Below, piece by piece: positions 1 through 5,803 of a DNA stretch of 8,382 bases (position 1 is its first letter; each line of letters opens with the position of its first letter). Below the pieces are notes generated by a model. The model saw nothing but the letters and a program-made list of their open reading frames with translations. It ran no database searches and was not told the DNA's origin. The stretch is from positions 1 through 8,382 of the forward strand of contig QHTP01000048.1 of assembly GCA_003220855.1 (NCBI GenBank), written 5' to 3'. This DNA is from Gemmatimonadota bacterium (GTDB lineage Bacteria > Gemmatimonadota > Gemmatimonadetes > Gemmatimonadales > GWC2-71-9). The position numbers and the translations under genes are program-made.

Positions 1-753
1 GAGTCGCCGCGCCGCGTCCACCACCTCCGGCACCGCCGGGGTCACGTCGTTCAGCTGGCGCGAGAACACGCGCACCTCGTCGCCCGAGCGGTGCACCTGG
101 ATGCGCGCGCCGTCGAGCTTGTATTCGAACGCCGCCTCGCCGAGCTGCGCCAGGGCGTCCGCGACGTCGTCCGCAGGCTGCGCGAGCATCGGCTGGAGCG
201 GGCGAAACAGCTCCAGCTGGAACCGCGCGAGGCCCGCGGCGCCGTCCGTGAGCGCGGCGCGCGCCACGACGCCCAGATCCCCCGCGAGCATCGCGGCGCG
301 CCGCACGCCGTCCGGGTCGAGTCCTGTCGCACGCGCCACGGCCTCGACCATGAGTCCTTGCAACGCTCCCTGGCGCAGCTCGCCGATCAGCAGGCGGAAC
401 AGGAATTCCTGCTCCTCCTCGGTGCCCTGCGCGAACAGCTCGCGCAGCAGCCGGTCCTTCACCGCGGCGGAGCCCAAGCCCCTGGTCCGGGCCACCTGCT
501 CGAGTGCCGCGTCCACCGCGGCCAGCGTGAGGGACGGATCGTCCGCCGCCCGCTCGGTCCGCGCCGCGCGGAGAGCGGCGTATCCGACACCGATCCGTCC
601 TTGGCGCAGCGACCCCGACAGGGCGGCGATCGCGGTCTCGATCTCGTCCGCCGCAGCCCGTTGCAGCAGGGCGGCCAGCAGCTCGATTTTCGCCAACCGG
701 CCGCTCGTGGCCGCAACGCGGCCCGAGGTCGTGACCAGCTCGTGGAGCAGCAT
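1..753 (-). CDS. lig: ATP-dependent DNA ligase, LigB type (N-terminal 251 residues, 3' end outside window)
   Basis: This gene seals nicks in duplex DNA by ATP-driven adenylation of an active-site lysine. The visible 251 codons begin MLLHELVTTSGRVAATSGRL and cover the helical N-terminal DNA-binding domain (about residues 1-180) and the start of the nucleotidyltransferase domain. Motif I reads FEYKLDGARIQVHR, with K212 as the predicted adenylated lysine. It is followed by RVFSRQLNDVT, typical of the same domain. The N-terminus resembles mycobacterial LigB (about 507 aa) from memory, so roughly half the protein lies beyond position 1. The ATG at 753 is chosen because the family begins MLLH. The YdeI-like gene ends 39 bp upstream on the same strand with no terminator between, so co-transcription is likely. 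No Ku gene or LigD-type polymerase or phosphoesterase domain is visible, so a dedicated end-joining role is not supported. Confidence 0.95.
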   Translation of the reverse strand, partial: MLLHELVTTSGRVAATSGRLAKIELLAALLQRAAADEIETAIAALSGSLRQGRIGVGYAALRAARTERAADDPSLTLAAVDAALEQVARTRGLGSAAVKDRLLRELFAQGTEEEQEFLFRLLIGELRQGALQGLMVEAVARATGLDPDGVRRAAMLAGDLGVVARAALTDGAAGLARFQLELFRPLQPMLAQPADDVADALAQLGEAAFEYKLDGARIQVHRSGDEVRVFSRQLNDVTPAVPEVVDAARRL

Positions 754-792
754 GCCGGGAAGATGCTGGATCCGACCGTTTGACGCCCGGCG

Positions 793-1362
793 TCACTGCA
801 CCATGCCGAAGCGCTTGTTCCGGGCGGTCATCTTGATGAAGTGCCGCAGCCGTTGCTCGAAGATTTCCGGGCGGTGGCGGGCCGCCGCGATCCAGCCGAC
901 GCGAATCCGCCGGTAGGATTCGGGAAAGCGCTGGAAGCGCTTCCACACGACCGCGTCCGCCTCGAGACGCTTGCGGATGTCCGGCGGGAGCCGCCACACG
1001 AGCTTTTTGGTGTCTTTCTTATGGTCGAAGACGTGTCGGATTCGCTCCAGCCCCGCCCGGGTCATGCGGCGCGCGGCGATCAGGCGCCGCACGCGCTCGC
1101 GATTCATGTCGGAGAGTCTGCTGGTCGGCCGGCGGGGCGAGAAGCGCTGCGCGTAGCAGCGGGCATCGACCGGCTTCAAGGTGCTGTCGATCCAGCCGTA
1201 GCACAGCGCCTCGTCCACGGCGTCGTTGTAAGACACGCGCGACTTGCCGCTGTGCTTCTTATAATAGATGAGCCAGATCTCGGGCGCCGTCTTGTGGTGG
1301 CGCGCCAGCCAGGCGCGCCACTCCCGGCGGTTCTTGGCGTAGAAGGTCTTCCCGACTTTCAT
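793..1362 (-). CDS. YdeI/OmpD-associated (OmdA) family protein
   Basis: This 189-residue protein of the YdeI/OmdA family is cytosolic, with no signal peptide or membrane segment. The family has been linked to envelope stress and bacteriocin or peptide tolerance in some bacteria, but its biochemistry is unsettled. Family landmarks are the N-terminal YAKNRREWRAWLARHH, the central EALCYGWIDS (residues 51-60), RFSPRRPTSRLS (73-84), and a C-terminal basic helical part. In that part, SYRRIRVGWIAAARHRPE (149-166) is the OmdA-type signature. The ATG at 1362 is preceded by a GTGGAG ribosome-binding site about 6 nt upstream. It is the first gene of a minus-strand pair with the DNA ligase. Its 5' end is only 39 bp from the divergent hydrolase. 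Family assignment is strong; its function here is unknown. Confidence 0.88.
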   Translation of the reverse strand: MKVGKTFYAKNRREWRAWLARHHKTAPEIWLIYYKKHSGKSRVSYNDAVDEALCYGWIDSTLKPVDARCYAQRFSPRRPTSRLSDMNRERVRRLIAARRMTRAGLERIRHVFDHKKDTKKLVWRLPPDIRKRLEADAVVWKRFQRFPESYRRIRVGWIAAARHRPEIFEQRLRHFIKMTARNKRFGMVQ

Positions 1363-1401
1363 TTACGGCTCCACGAAACGTATCCGTCCCGGGGATAGGG
1401 G
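1363..1401. promoter_or_regulatory. 39-bp divergent intergenic region with short inverted repeat
   Basis: This gap separates two divergent start codons and must hold promoter elements for one or both genes, or those elements lie inside the opposite coding sequence. It contains TATCC-N7-GGATA (1381-1397), a 5-bp inverted repeat with partly self-complementary GC-rich centre, which could be an operator. No convincing -35/-10 pair was found. The purine-rich GGATAGGGG directly before 1402 may act as an imperfectly spaced ribosome-binding site for the hydrolase. Confidence 0.35.
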
Positions 1402-2520
1402 GTGAGGTCTACGAGCGTCCTGATCGCGGTGGCGTTGGTCGGGGTCGGCTCCGCCCAGGCGGCGCCGTGCGTGTCGCACCGCGCCGGGAGCGTGCCTGCC
1501 GCGTACACGGAGACCGTCGCGCGGATGCGTACGCTCGTGTGCGAGCGGCTCGCCCCGCGCATTCCCGGTATGCAGGTCGCGGTGGCGATCGACGGGACGC
1601 TGGTGTGGTCGGAGGGGTTCGGCTATGCCGACGCCGCCCACCGGCGACCCGTCACGCGCGAGACGCAGTTCCGCATCGGCAGCGTATCGAAGCCGCTCAC
1701 GGCCGCCGCCGTGGCCCTGCTGTACGAGCAGGGGAAGCTCGACCTCGACGCGCCGATCCAGCGCTACGTGCCGACCTTCCCCGTCAAAGGGTATCCCATC
1801 ACCACGCGGCAGCTCGCGGGCCATCTCGCGGGCATCAGGCATTACCAGGACCGGGAGTTCTTCCAGAACCGCCACTTCGCCGCGGTGCGCGACGGGCTCA
1901 CCATCTTCCAGGACGACTCGCTCTTGTTTCCCCCCGGCACACGTTTCTCCTATTCGAGCTATGGCTGGAACCTCGTTGCGGCCGTGGTGGAGGGCGCCGC
2001 GGCGGAAGACTTTCTCCCCTACATCTCGGCGCACGTGTTTCGCCCCCTCGGGCTTACGCACACCGCGCCCGACCGCGCCGACAGCATCATCCCGGGCCGC
2101 ACGCAATTTTTTGATGGCGAGAGCGCTGGGGTGTATCACGTCGCGCCGCCGGTCGACAACAGCTACAAGTGGGCGGGAGGCGGGTTCGTCTCGACCGCCG
2201 AGGATCTGGTGAAGTTTGGGTCCGCGCTGGTCGCGCCCGGGTTCTTGAAACGGGAAACGCTGGACCTGTTGTTCACCTCGCAGCGGACCAGCGCGGGCGA
2301 AGAGACGGGCTATGGGATCGGCTGGTTCCTGCGGGCCGACAGCGCGGGGCACCGCTGGGCCTTCCACGGCGGCAGCGCGGTCGGTGGCACGGCGGCGTTC
2401 GGTCTGGACCGCGACGCGCATGTCGTGGTGGCGGTGCTCACGAATCTGTCGGACGCCCCGCTCGAGCCGGTCCAGGAGATCGAAAGCGCGTTCGACGCGG
2501 TGCGCGGGCGCGCGAACTAG
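1402..2520 (+). CDS. Secreted serine hydrolase, class C beta-lactamase fold, LACTB-like
   Basis: This 372-residue hydrolase has the serine beta-lactamase / penicillin-binding fold. Residues 1-20 form a signal peptide (hydrophobic VLIAVALVGVG, predicted cut after AQA), so it acts outside the cytoplasm. The catalytic S-x-x-K motif is FRIGSVSK, with S94 and K97. The second motif is Y184-S-S, where many relatives have Y-x-N. The third is H322-G-G. The stretches HLAGIRHY (141-148) and VDNSYKWAGGGF (251-262) followed by STAEDLVKFG match, from memory, the animal mitochondrial protein LACTB much better than AmpC. A peptidase or esterase role is therefore more likely than antibiotic resistance. The GTG at 1402 is chosen because an in-frame TAG sits at 1396-1398 and the next start would cut the signal peptide. 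It ends 3 bp before the convergent SRPBCC gene's stop. The substrate is unknown. Confidence 0.93.
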   Translation: MRSTSVLIAVALVGVGSAQAAPCVSHRAGSVPAAYTETVARMRTLVCERLAPRIPGMQVAVAIDGTLVWSEGFGYADAAHRRPVTRETQFRIGSVSKPLTAAAVALLYEQGKLDLDAPIQRYVPTFPVKGYPITTRQLAGHLAGIRHYQDREFFQNRHFAAVRDGLTIFQDDSLLFPPGTRFSYSSYGWNLVAAVVEGAAAEDFLPYISAHVFRPLGLTHTAPDRADSIIPGRTQFFDGESAGVYHVAPPVDNSYKWAGGGFVSTAEDLVKFGSALVAPGFLKRETLDLLFTSQRTSAGEETGYGIGWFLRADSAGHRWAFHGGSAVGGTAAFGLDRDAHVVVAVLTNLSDAPLEPVQEIESAFDAVRGRAN

Positions 2521-2523
2521 CGG

Positions 2524-2949
2524 CTACGCCGCCAGCAGCTTGCGCACATTTGCCAGGATCGCCTCCAGCTGGCTCTCTACCTTGCGCTTCTCCCGCAGCC
2601 GCCCGCGCAGCCAGGCGATGACCGATCGCGGGGCCCACACGTCCCTCACCGTCAGCGCCGTCGACCCGGCGGTCTCGTCGAGCCGGAACAGCGTTTTCCA
2701 GCCGTTACGCTCACCACGCTCCACCAAGCCGAACGCCGTGGGCGGCGCGAAGTCCACGACCTCGAACTCGGTCACGCGGTTTCCGAAGCGCGCCTTGAAG
2801 CGCACGCCCTTGCGCAGCGGTACGGGGCTCTCCACCCCGGCGCACCCCGGGAGCCATTGGGCGATGCGCGCCGGGTCGGTGAGCACGGCAAAGACGCGCT
2901 CGATCGAGGCGGGAACGGGATGGATGACGGTGTGGCTGACGGGACGCAT
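2524..2949 (-). CDS. SRPBCC / START-like domain protein
   Basis: This 141-residue protein has the features of the SRPBCC (helix-grip, START-like) superfamily, small proteins with a deep hydrophobic ligand cavity. The start, HTVIHPVPASIERVFAVLTDPARIAQWLPG, is the typical first strand and helix. It is followed by a beta-rich middle (VRFKARFGNRVTEFEVVDF) and a long C-terminal helix that closes the fold (REKRKVESQLEAILANVRKLL). The ATG at 2949 is preferred because the domain begins immediately after it. An in-frame TTG at 2988 would add 13 basic and proline-rich residues, and neither start has a good ribosome-binding site. The gene is convergent with the LACTB-like hydrolase. The ligand and pathway cannot be told from sequence. 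Relatives include polyketide cyclase-like and coenzyme Q-binding proteins. Confidence 0.85.
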   Translation of the reverse strand: MRPVSHTVIHPVPASIERVFAVLTDPARIAQWLPGCAGVESPVPLRKGVRFKARFGNRVTEFEVVDFAPPTAFGLVERGERNGWKTLFRLDETAGSTALTVRDVWAPRSVIAWLRGRLREKRKVESQLEAILANVRKLLAA

Positions 2950-3005
2950 CGGCGGAGGTAGCGTGGCACGGCGGCGCGGCCGTGTCAACGGGGGAGGTGC
3001 AAGCG

Positions 3006-3031
3006 CCGGGGGGCCAACCTGCGCCCCCCGG
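3006..3031 (-). terminator. GC-rich hairpin after the coiled-coil gene (terminator-like)
   Basis: There is a perfect 8-bp inverted repeat, CCGGGGGG (3006-3013) and CCCCCCGG (3024-3031), with a 10-nt loop. It lies 24 bp past the stop of the 3055-3438 gene and about 57 bp upstream of the next minus-strand start codon. The stem is very stable, but no T-tract follows it on the minus strand. It may work as a pause, a factor-dependent terminator or an mRNA 3'-end stabiliser instead of a classic intrinsic terminator. Confidence 0.45.
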
Positions 3032-3054
3032 GCCCCGCACGTCCCGTCTAGTCG

Positions 3055-3438
3055 TTAGACGCCACTCGAGGAGGGTATCTCACTGACCGTGTCATGCCCA
3101 TTGCCGTTGCCATTGCCATTGCCGTTGCCGTTGCTGCTGCCGCCGCTGCTGCCGAAAACCTTGGAGCGCCCACCGGTGACGGCCAACCAGCGCCGTCGCA
3201 TCGTGATCAGATCGTCCAGCTGCTGGCGCAGCTTGGCGACGTTCTGGTCCACCTGGTGGATGCGCCAATCGATGTACTGCTCGGCCTGGTCCGGGGTCCA
3301 ATCGGCCGGGCCCGTAAACACCAGCTGCTCTTTGGGTTCGACATCGTGCACCAGCTGGGCCTCCTCGCGCTCGCCCACCTCCATCTTGGCGAGCACGTCC
3401 GTCACTTTGCGTCCCATCATGTCCAGCCTGCGTCCCAT
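3055..3438 (-). CDS. Small coiled-coil hypothetical protein with (Asn-Gly)6 tail
   Basis: I do not recognise this 127-residue protein. It has no signal peptide or membrane segment. Residues 1-45 are charged. Residues 46-56 contain DWTPDQAEQYI, and residues 57-86 form a likely coiled coil (IDWRIHQVDQNVAKLRQQLD, then a basic MRRRW). From residue 94 the chain is low-complexity: Ser/Gly followed by six Asn-Gly pairs (103-114), then an acidic/Ser end. The ATG at 3438 has a strong TAAGGAGG ribosome-binding site 5 nt upstream, which fixes the start over the later Met7 and Met8. It is divergent from the Cro/C1-type regulator across a shared promoter region, so regulation by that protein is likely. 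A structural, oligomerising or adaptor role is possible, but this is inference. Confidence 0.82.
   Translation of the reverse strand: MGRRLDMMGRKVTDVLAKMEVGEREEAQLVHDVEPKEQLVFTGPADWTPDQAEQYIDWRIHQVDQNVAKLRQQLDDLITMRRRWLAVTGGRSKVFGSSGGSSNGNGNGNGNGNGHDTVSEIPSSSGV
3097..3132. repeat. Hexanucleotide repeat (6 x GGCAAY-type units)
   Basis: Six tandem 6-bp units on the minus strand encode alternating Asn and Gly (residues 103-114). They use both AAC and AAT, so the array is slightly degenerate. It continues into Ser/Gly-coding triplets made of GCT and GCC on the plus strand (3133-3153). Because the unit is 6 bp, gain or loss changes tail length without shifting frame. Confidence 0.9.
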
Positions 3439-3514
3439 GCGGGCCTCCTTACGGCCTTGCTGCGGGTCCTTGTCTAGGGCGCGGTCGCTCGGTCGTGCTG
3501 CGCTATATCAGCTC

Positions 3515-3543
3515 TAGATGATATAGCTGATGGCTGTTATAAT
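3515..3543 (+). promoter_or_regulatory. Predicted promoter for the Cro/C1-type regulator (extended -10)
   Basis: TGTTATAAT at 3535-3543 is a perfect TATAAT with an upstream TGn, i.e. an extended -10. A weak -35 (TAGATG, 3515-3520) lies 17 bp upstream. The predicted start near 3550 gives a leader of about 29 nt containing the third half-site (3554-3562) and the AAGGAGG ribosome-binding site. Confidence 0.6.
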
Positions 3544-3550
3544 ATGTCAA
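3520..3550 (-). promoter_or_regulatory. Predicted promoter for the coiled-coil gene
   Basis: On the minus strand a perfect TTGACA lies at 3550-3545. The best -10 is TATATC (3525-3520), after a rather long 19-bp spacer. Its -10 falls inside the TGATATAGC half-site, and the forward -10 lies between its two boxes, so the two promoters physically overlap. The leader to the ATG at 3438 would be about 75 nt. The -35 is clear; the -10 choice is uncertain. Confidence 0.45.
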
Positions 3551-3578
3551 GTTGTTATATCACGCAAGGAGGGTGCGG

Positions 3579-3836
3579 ATGCCACGGTATCGAGGCCAGA
3601 AGGTCCGCTTTCGTCGCAGGGGTGTGGTGCGGTTGCAGTTACGGCAGCTGCTCGAGGCGCGGGAGGTTTCGCCTTACGGGCTGGCCAAATTCACCGGCCT
3701 GAGCTTGAACACGATCTACCGGCTCACCCGGCCGAGTGGGCGGTTCGGACTCATCCGGGCCGACACGATCGAGCGGTTGTGCGGCGCGCTCCGGGTGACG
3801 CCGAGCGAGCTGTTCGAGTACGACCGGCCGTCCTAG
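3579..3836 (+). CDS. Cro/C1-type (XRE) helix-turn-helix regulator
   Basis: This small DNA-binding protein of 85 residues consists almost entirely of one Cro/C1-type domain. After a basic N-terminal arm (MPRYRGQKVRFRRRG) comes VVRLQLRQLLEAREVSPYGL. The helix-turn-helix follows at about residues 31-51 (SPYGLAKFTGLSLNTIYRLTR), with recognition helix SLNTIYRL. The closing helices are DTIERLCGALRVTPSELFEY. This is the pattern of the short YozG-like HTH_26 group. The ATG at 3579 has AAGGAGG 6-7 nt upstream, so it is preferred to an in-frame TTG at 3552 that sits next to the operator. It is divergent from the coiled-coil gene and its stop overlaps that of the zinc-array gene. It probably represses its own promoter and the divergent one. 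Confidence 0.92.
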   Translation: MPRYRGQKVRFRRRGVVRLQLRQLLEAREVSPYGLAKFTGLSLNTIYRLTRPSGRFGLIRADTIERLCGALRVTPSELFEYDRPS

Positions 3837-5803
3837 GGAGGGGAGTGGTGCACCACACCGTCCGCCACGTTTTCGTCGTGCCGCAGCGTGACGACGGCGG
3901 TGCGCTTCCGCCCCAGGTCGACCTCAACCACCACGTGGCTCTTGTCGCGCGCCATCCGCCAGCGACGGGACGCCTGCGGCTCGCCGCCGGCCGCCGCCAG
4001 CGCGACGGTGACCAGCGCGTCCGGAGGATCGCTCACCGCCGCCAACTGTGCGCAGGTGGCGCAGCGGTGCGACTCGGCGCTCAGCTCCGCGCTGCACACG
4101 CTGCGGCCGCAGTATTCGCATGCCGCGCGATGCAGCTCGCACGTCCCCCTACCGCAGATGGGACACGCCGCGACCTCGTCGGAGGCGAACAGCGCCGCCG
4201 GCTCCTCGGCGCAGGCACTCCGGTGCCGGGCGCACACCAGGCGCCGCGACCGGTCGGCGCGGCGCAGGTGGGGCGAGCAGTGAACCTGCTCATCCACCGC
4301 GCACACCGCCTGATGCGCCGCGCACACGGACTTGCCGCAGCTCGCGCATGATGCCACCTCGTCCACGCCCACCGGCTCGTTGGTTCCGCCCTCACAGTAC
4401 CTGAGGCACGCCGCGCACAGGCGGCGGCTCCCCTTCGGGGCGTCGGCGTGGCTGCGTTGCGCGTGCCGGTTGCAGACCTCCCGCCCGCAGCTGCCGCACG
4501 GCGCGAGACACGCGGAGCACGCCGCGTGCCCCTCCTCCGCGCACACGCCGGCGTGCGCGGTGCAGTGCTCGAGCCGGCAGGACGGACACACCTGCACGTG
4601 CTCGTCGCAGGCCGGCAGGCCGTCCACTCGGCACTCAGCCGTCCCATGGTCCACACAGAAGTCCTCGCCGCACACTGAGCAGCGGTGCGAGCAGGACTCG
4701 CAGCCGCAGTGGTCGTGCCGGCAGATCACCAGCGTGGTGGGCGGGCGGCCGCAGTGCGGACACGCGAGCGACCAGCCGGAGACGCCACCGAGCGACCGCT
4801 GTGCGGCGAACGTCGCGCGCCGCCCCCCCTTAGACTCGACCTGCCACTCGGCGCGCTGCATCAGCACGGCAGCCTCGACGAGCTGCAGCGGATGCACGAC
4901 GGCCTGCACCTGACTGCGTCGGATCTCTTCAGCGCGGCGCCGCTCGGCCAGCGCGGTGACCGTGGCGATCCCCTCCGGGTCGGCTTGCTCCTTCAGTACC
5001 GACTCGAAGTATCGGTCCAGCCGGCCGAGCTCGGTGGCGAGCTCCTGCTCCGCCGCCGCACGGCGCGTGGCGACGCGCTCGGCCGCCTTCTCCCGCAGAT
5101 GGCTCAAGAGGAGCTGCAGCAGCTCGCCGGGCTCCCGCGCCGGTACCGGGGCCGCCGCGGCGACCGTCGGATCAGCGGGCTCGACCCGGCCCGCCTCGAG
5201 CTCGCGGAACGCGGCGGCCACATCGGCACCGACCGGGGCGCCGGCGGACAGGTCGTACACGTCGGTTTCGACCACCGCCTCTTCCACGCCCGCTCCGGCG
5301 CGCAGCACGACGCGCGCCACGAGCCGCCCCACCGGGTGCACCGCCACCCTGGTGGCACGACGCGTGACCGTGCCGTCCCGCACAGGAATCGTCGGCTCGG
5401 CGCCCCGCGGATCGCTCGACGGGAGGTCGGCCGGGGCGATCAGGCCGAGCGAGAGCCGCGCCGCCCTGGCGCGAATCGCCTCCACCACCTGGGAGAGGAA
5501 CGGGCTGCCGAGCACCGCGATCTCGGCCTCCGGGTCGCGCTCAAGCGCGTCGAGCGAGAACGCGACGCTCACGCGTTCGCGGTCTCTGAAGAACGGGCGC
5601 TCGGCTGGGGGTAGCTTCAGCTCCGCGTGATCGGGGCCGAGGGACGTCTGCTTCACCCCCGCGAGCTCGCAGTAGCGCTCGAGCAGCGGCCGCAGCGCGG
5701 AGCCCGCCAGGGGATCGGCGTCCCGGAGGGGGGCTTGAACCGCCGCTGCCCGCGGCTTGCTGCGAGGTTTGCGCGGGGGTTGGCGCAGCGCTTTGCGCTT
5801 CAC
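3833..5803 (-). CDS. SNF2-helicase partner with C-terminal tandem zinc-module array
   Basis: This 656-residue protein is not from a characterised family that I can name. It begins with a basic tail (MKRKALRQPPRKPRSKPR). Residues 33-215 are mixed alpha/beta (RPFFRDRERVSVAFSLDAL; GSPFLSQVVEAI; VGRLVARVVLRAGAG). Residues 225-315 are helical and probably coiled coil, ending in AERRRAEEIRRSQVQAVVHP. This order recalls Bacillus YqhG, partner of the helicase YqhH. Residues 348-584 contain 38 cysteines: a zinc-ribbon-like CPHC...CGCESC entry, then six C-x2-C-x4-C-x2-H modules at 375, 406, 436, 486, 547 and 562 (in the last, Glu573 replaces His). Several are followed by C-x7-C-x2-[H/C]. A 70-residue beta-rich tail follows. 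The GTG at 5803 overlaps the helicase stop as GTGA, implying translational coupling. It probably binds zinc and contacts nucleic acid or the helicase (inference). Confidence 0.9.
   Translation of the reverse strand: MKRKALRQPPRKPRSKPRAAAVQAPLRDADPLAGSALRPLLERYCELAGVKQTSLGPDHAELKLPPAERPFFRDRERVSVAFSLDALERDPEAEIAVLGSPFLSQVVEAIRARAARLSLGLIAPADLPSSDPRGAEPTIPVRDGTVTRRATRVAVHPVGRLVARVVLRAGAGVEEAVVETDVYDLSAGAPVGADVAAAFRELEAGRVEPADPTVAAAAPVPAREPGELLQLLLSHLREKAAERVATRRAAAEQELATELGRLDRYFESVLKEQADPEGIATVTALAERRRAEEIRRSQVQAVVHPLQLVEAAVLMQRAEWQVESKGGRRATFAAQRSLGGVSGWSLACPHCGRPPTTLVICRHDHCGCESCSHRCSVCGEDFCVDHGTAECRVDGLPACDEHVQVCPSCRLEHCTAHAGVCAEEGHAACSACLAPCGSCGREVCNRHAQRSHADAPKGSRRLCAACLRYCEGGTNEPVGVDEVASCASCGKSVCAAHQAVCAVDEQVHCSPHLRRADRSRRLVCARHRSACAEEPAALFASDEVAACPICGRGTCELHRAACEYCGRSVCSAELSAESHRCATCAQLAAVSDPPDALVTVALAAAGGEPQASRRWRMARDKSHVVVEVDLGRKRTAVVTLRHDENVADGVVHHSPP
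4052..4762 (-). other. Region coding the cysteine-rich zinc array (residues 348-584)
   Basis: Thirty-eight cysteines fall in 237 residues (16%), against one elsewhere in the protein. The core C-x2-C-x4-C-x2-H starts at residues 375, 406, 436, 486, 547 and 562. The first three are 30-31 residues apart, and later spacing is stretched by inserts. With the trailing C-x7-C-x2-[H/C], each full unit offers 7-8 ligands, enough for two zinc ions in a cross-brace like RING or B-box folds. Intact ligand spacing argues for a working metal-binding array. Metal identity is inferred. Confidence 0.85.

Larger units (their letters stand above)
3502..3562. promoter_or_regulatory. Probable operator: three G[C/T]TATATCA half-sites
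   Basis: GCTATATCA at 3502-3510 and its exact reverse complement TGATATAGC at 3519-3527 form a 9-bp inverted repeat with an 8-nt spacer. A third copy, GTTATATCA, lies at 3554-3562 in the first copy's orientation with one mismatch. A second inverted repeat, ATCAGCT (3507-3513) and AGCTGAT (3525-3531), overlaps the first. The block is AT-rich in a GC-rich window and covers both divergent promoters. It is most simply read as binding sites for the adjacent Cro/C1-type protein, giving autoregulation and control of the coiled-coil gene. The repeats are seen directly; the protein that binds them is inferred. Confidence 0.65.

Noticed and set aside
91..916. Long plus-strand ORFs opposite the ligase
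   Set aside because: They are mirror frames in GC-rich DNA, Arg/Ser/Ala-rich with no domain. The minus frame encodes a clear ligase with its active-site lysine motif.
1402..2520. Antibiotic-resistance beta-lactamase (AmpC)
   Set aside because: The motif set fits LACTB-like peptidases or esterases, and the third motif is HGG instead of KTG.
2950..2988. TTGACA at 2988-2983 (minus) as the -35 of the SRPBCC gene
   Set aside because: No reasonable -10 follows at 16-19 bp; the best hexamers match only two of six positions.
3097..3153. CRISPR-like or intergenic tandem repeat
   Set aside because: The units are 6 bp and 3 bp with no spacers, and they lie inside a coding sequence as an Asn-Gly/Ser-Gly tail.
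3552..3578. Upstream TTG start for the Cro/C1-type regulator
   Set aside because: It overlaps the third half-site and has no ribosome-binding site, while the ATG at 3579 has a strong AAGGAGG.
3055..3836. Toxin-antitoxin pair
   Set aside because: The genes are divergent instead of co-transcribed, and the 127-residue protein shows no toxin fold or catalytic motif.
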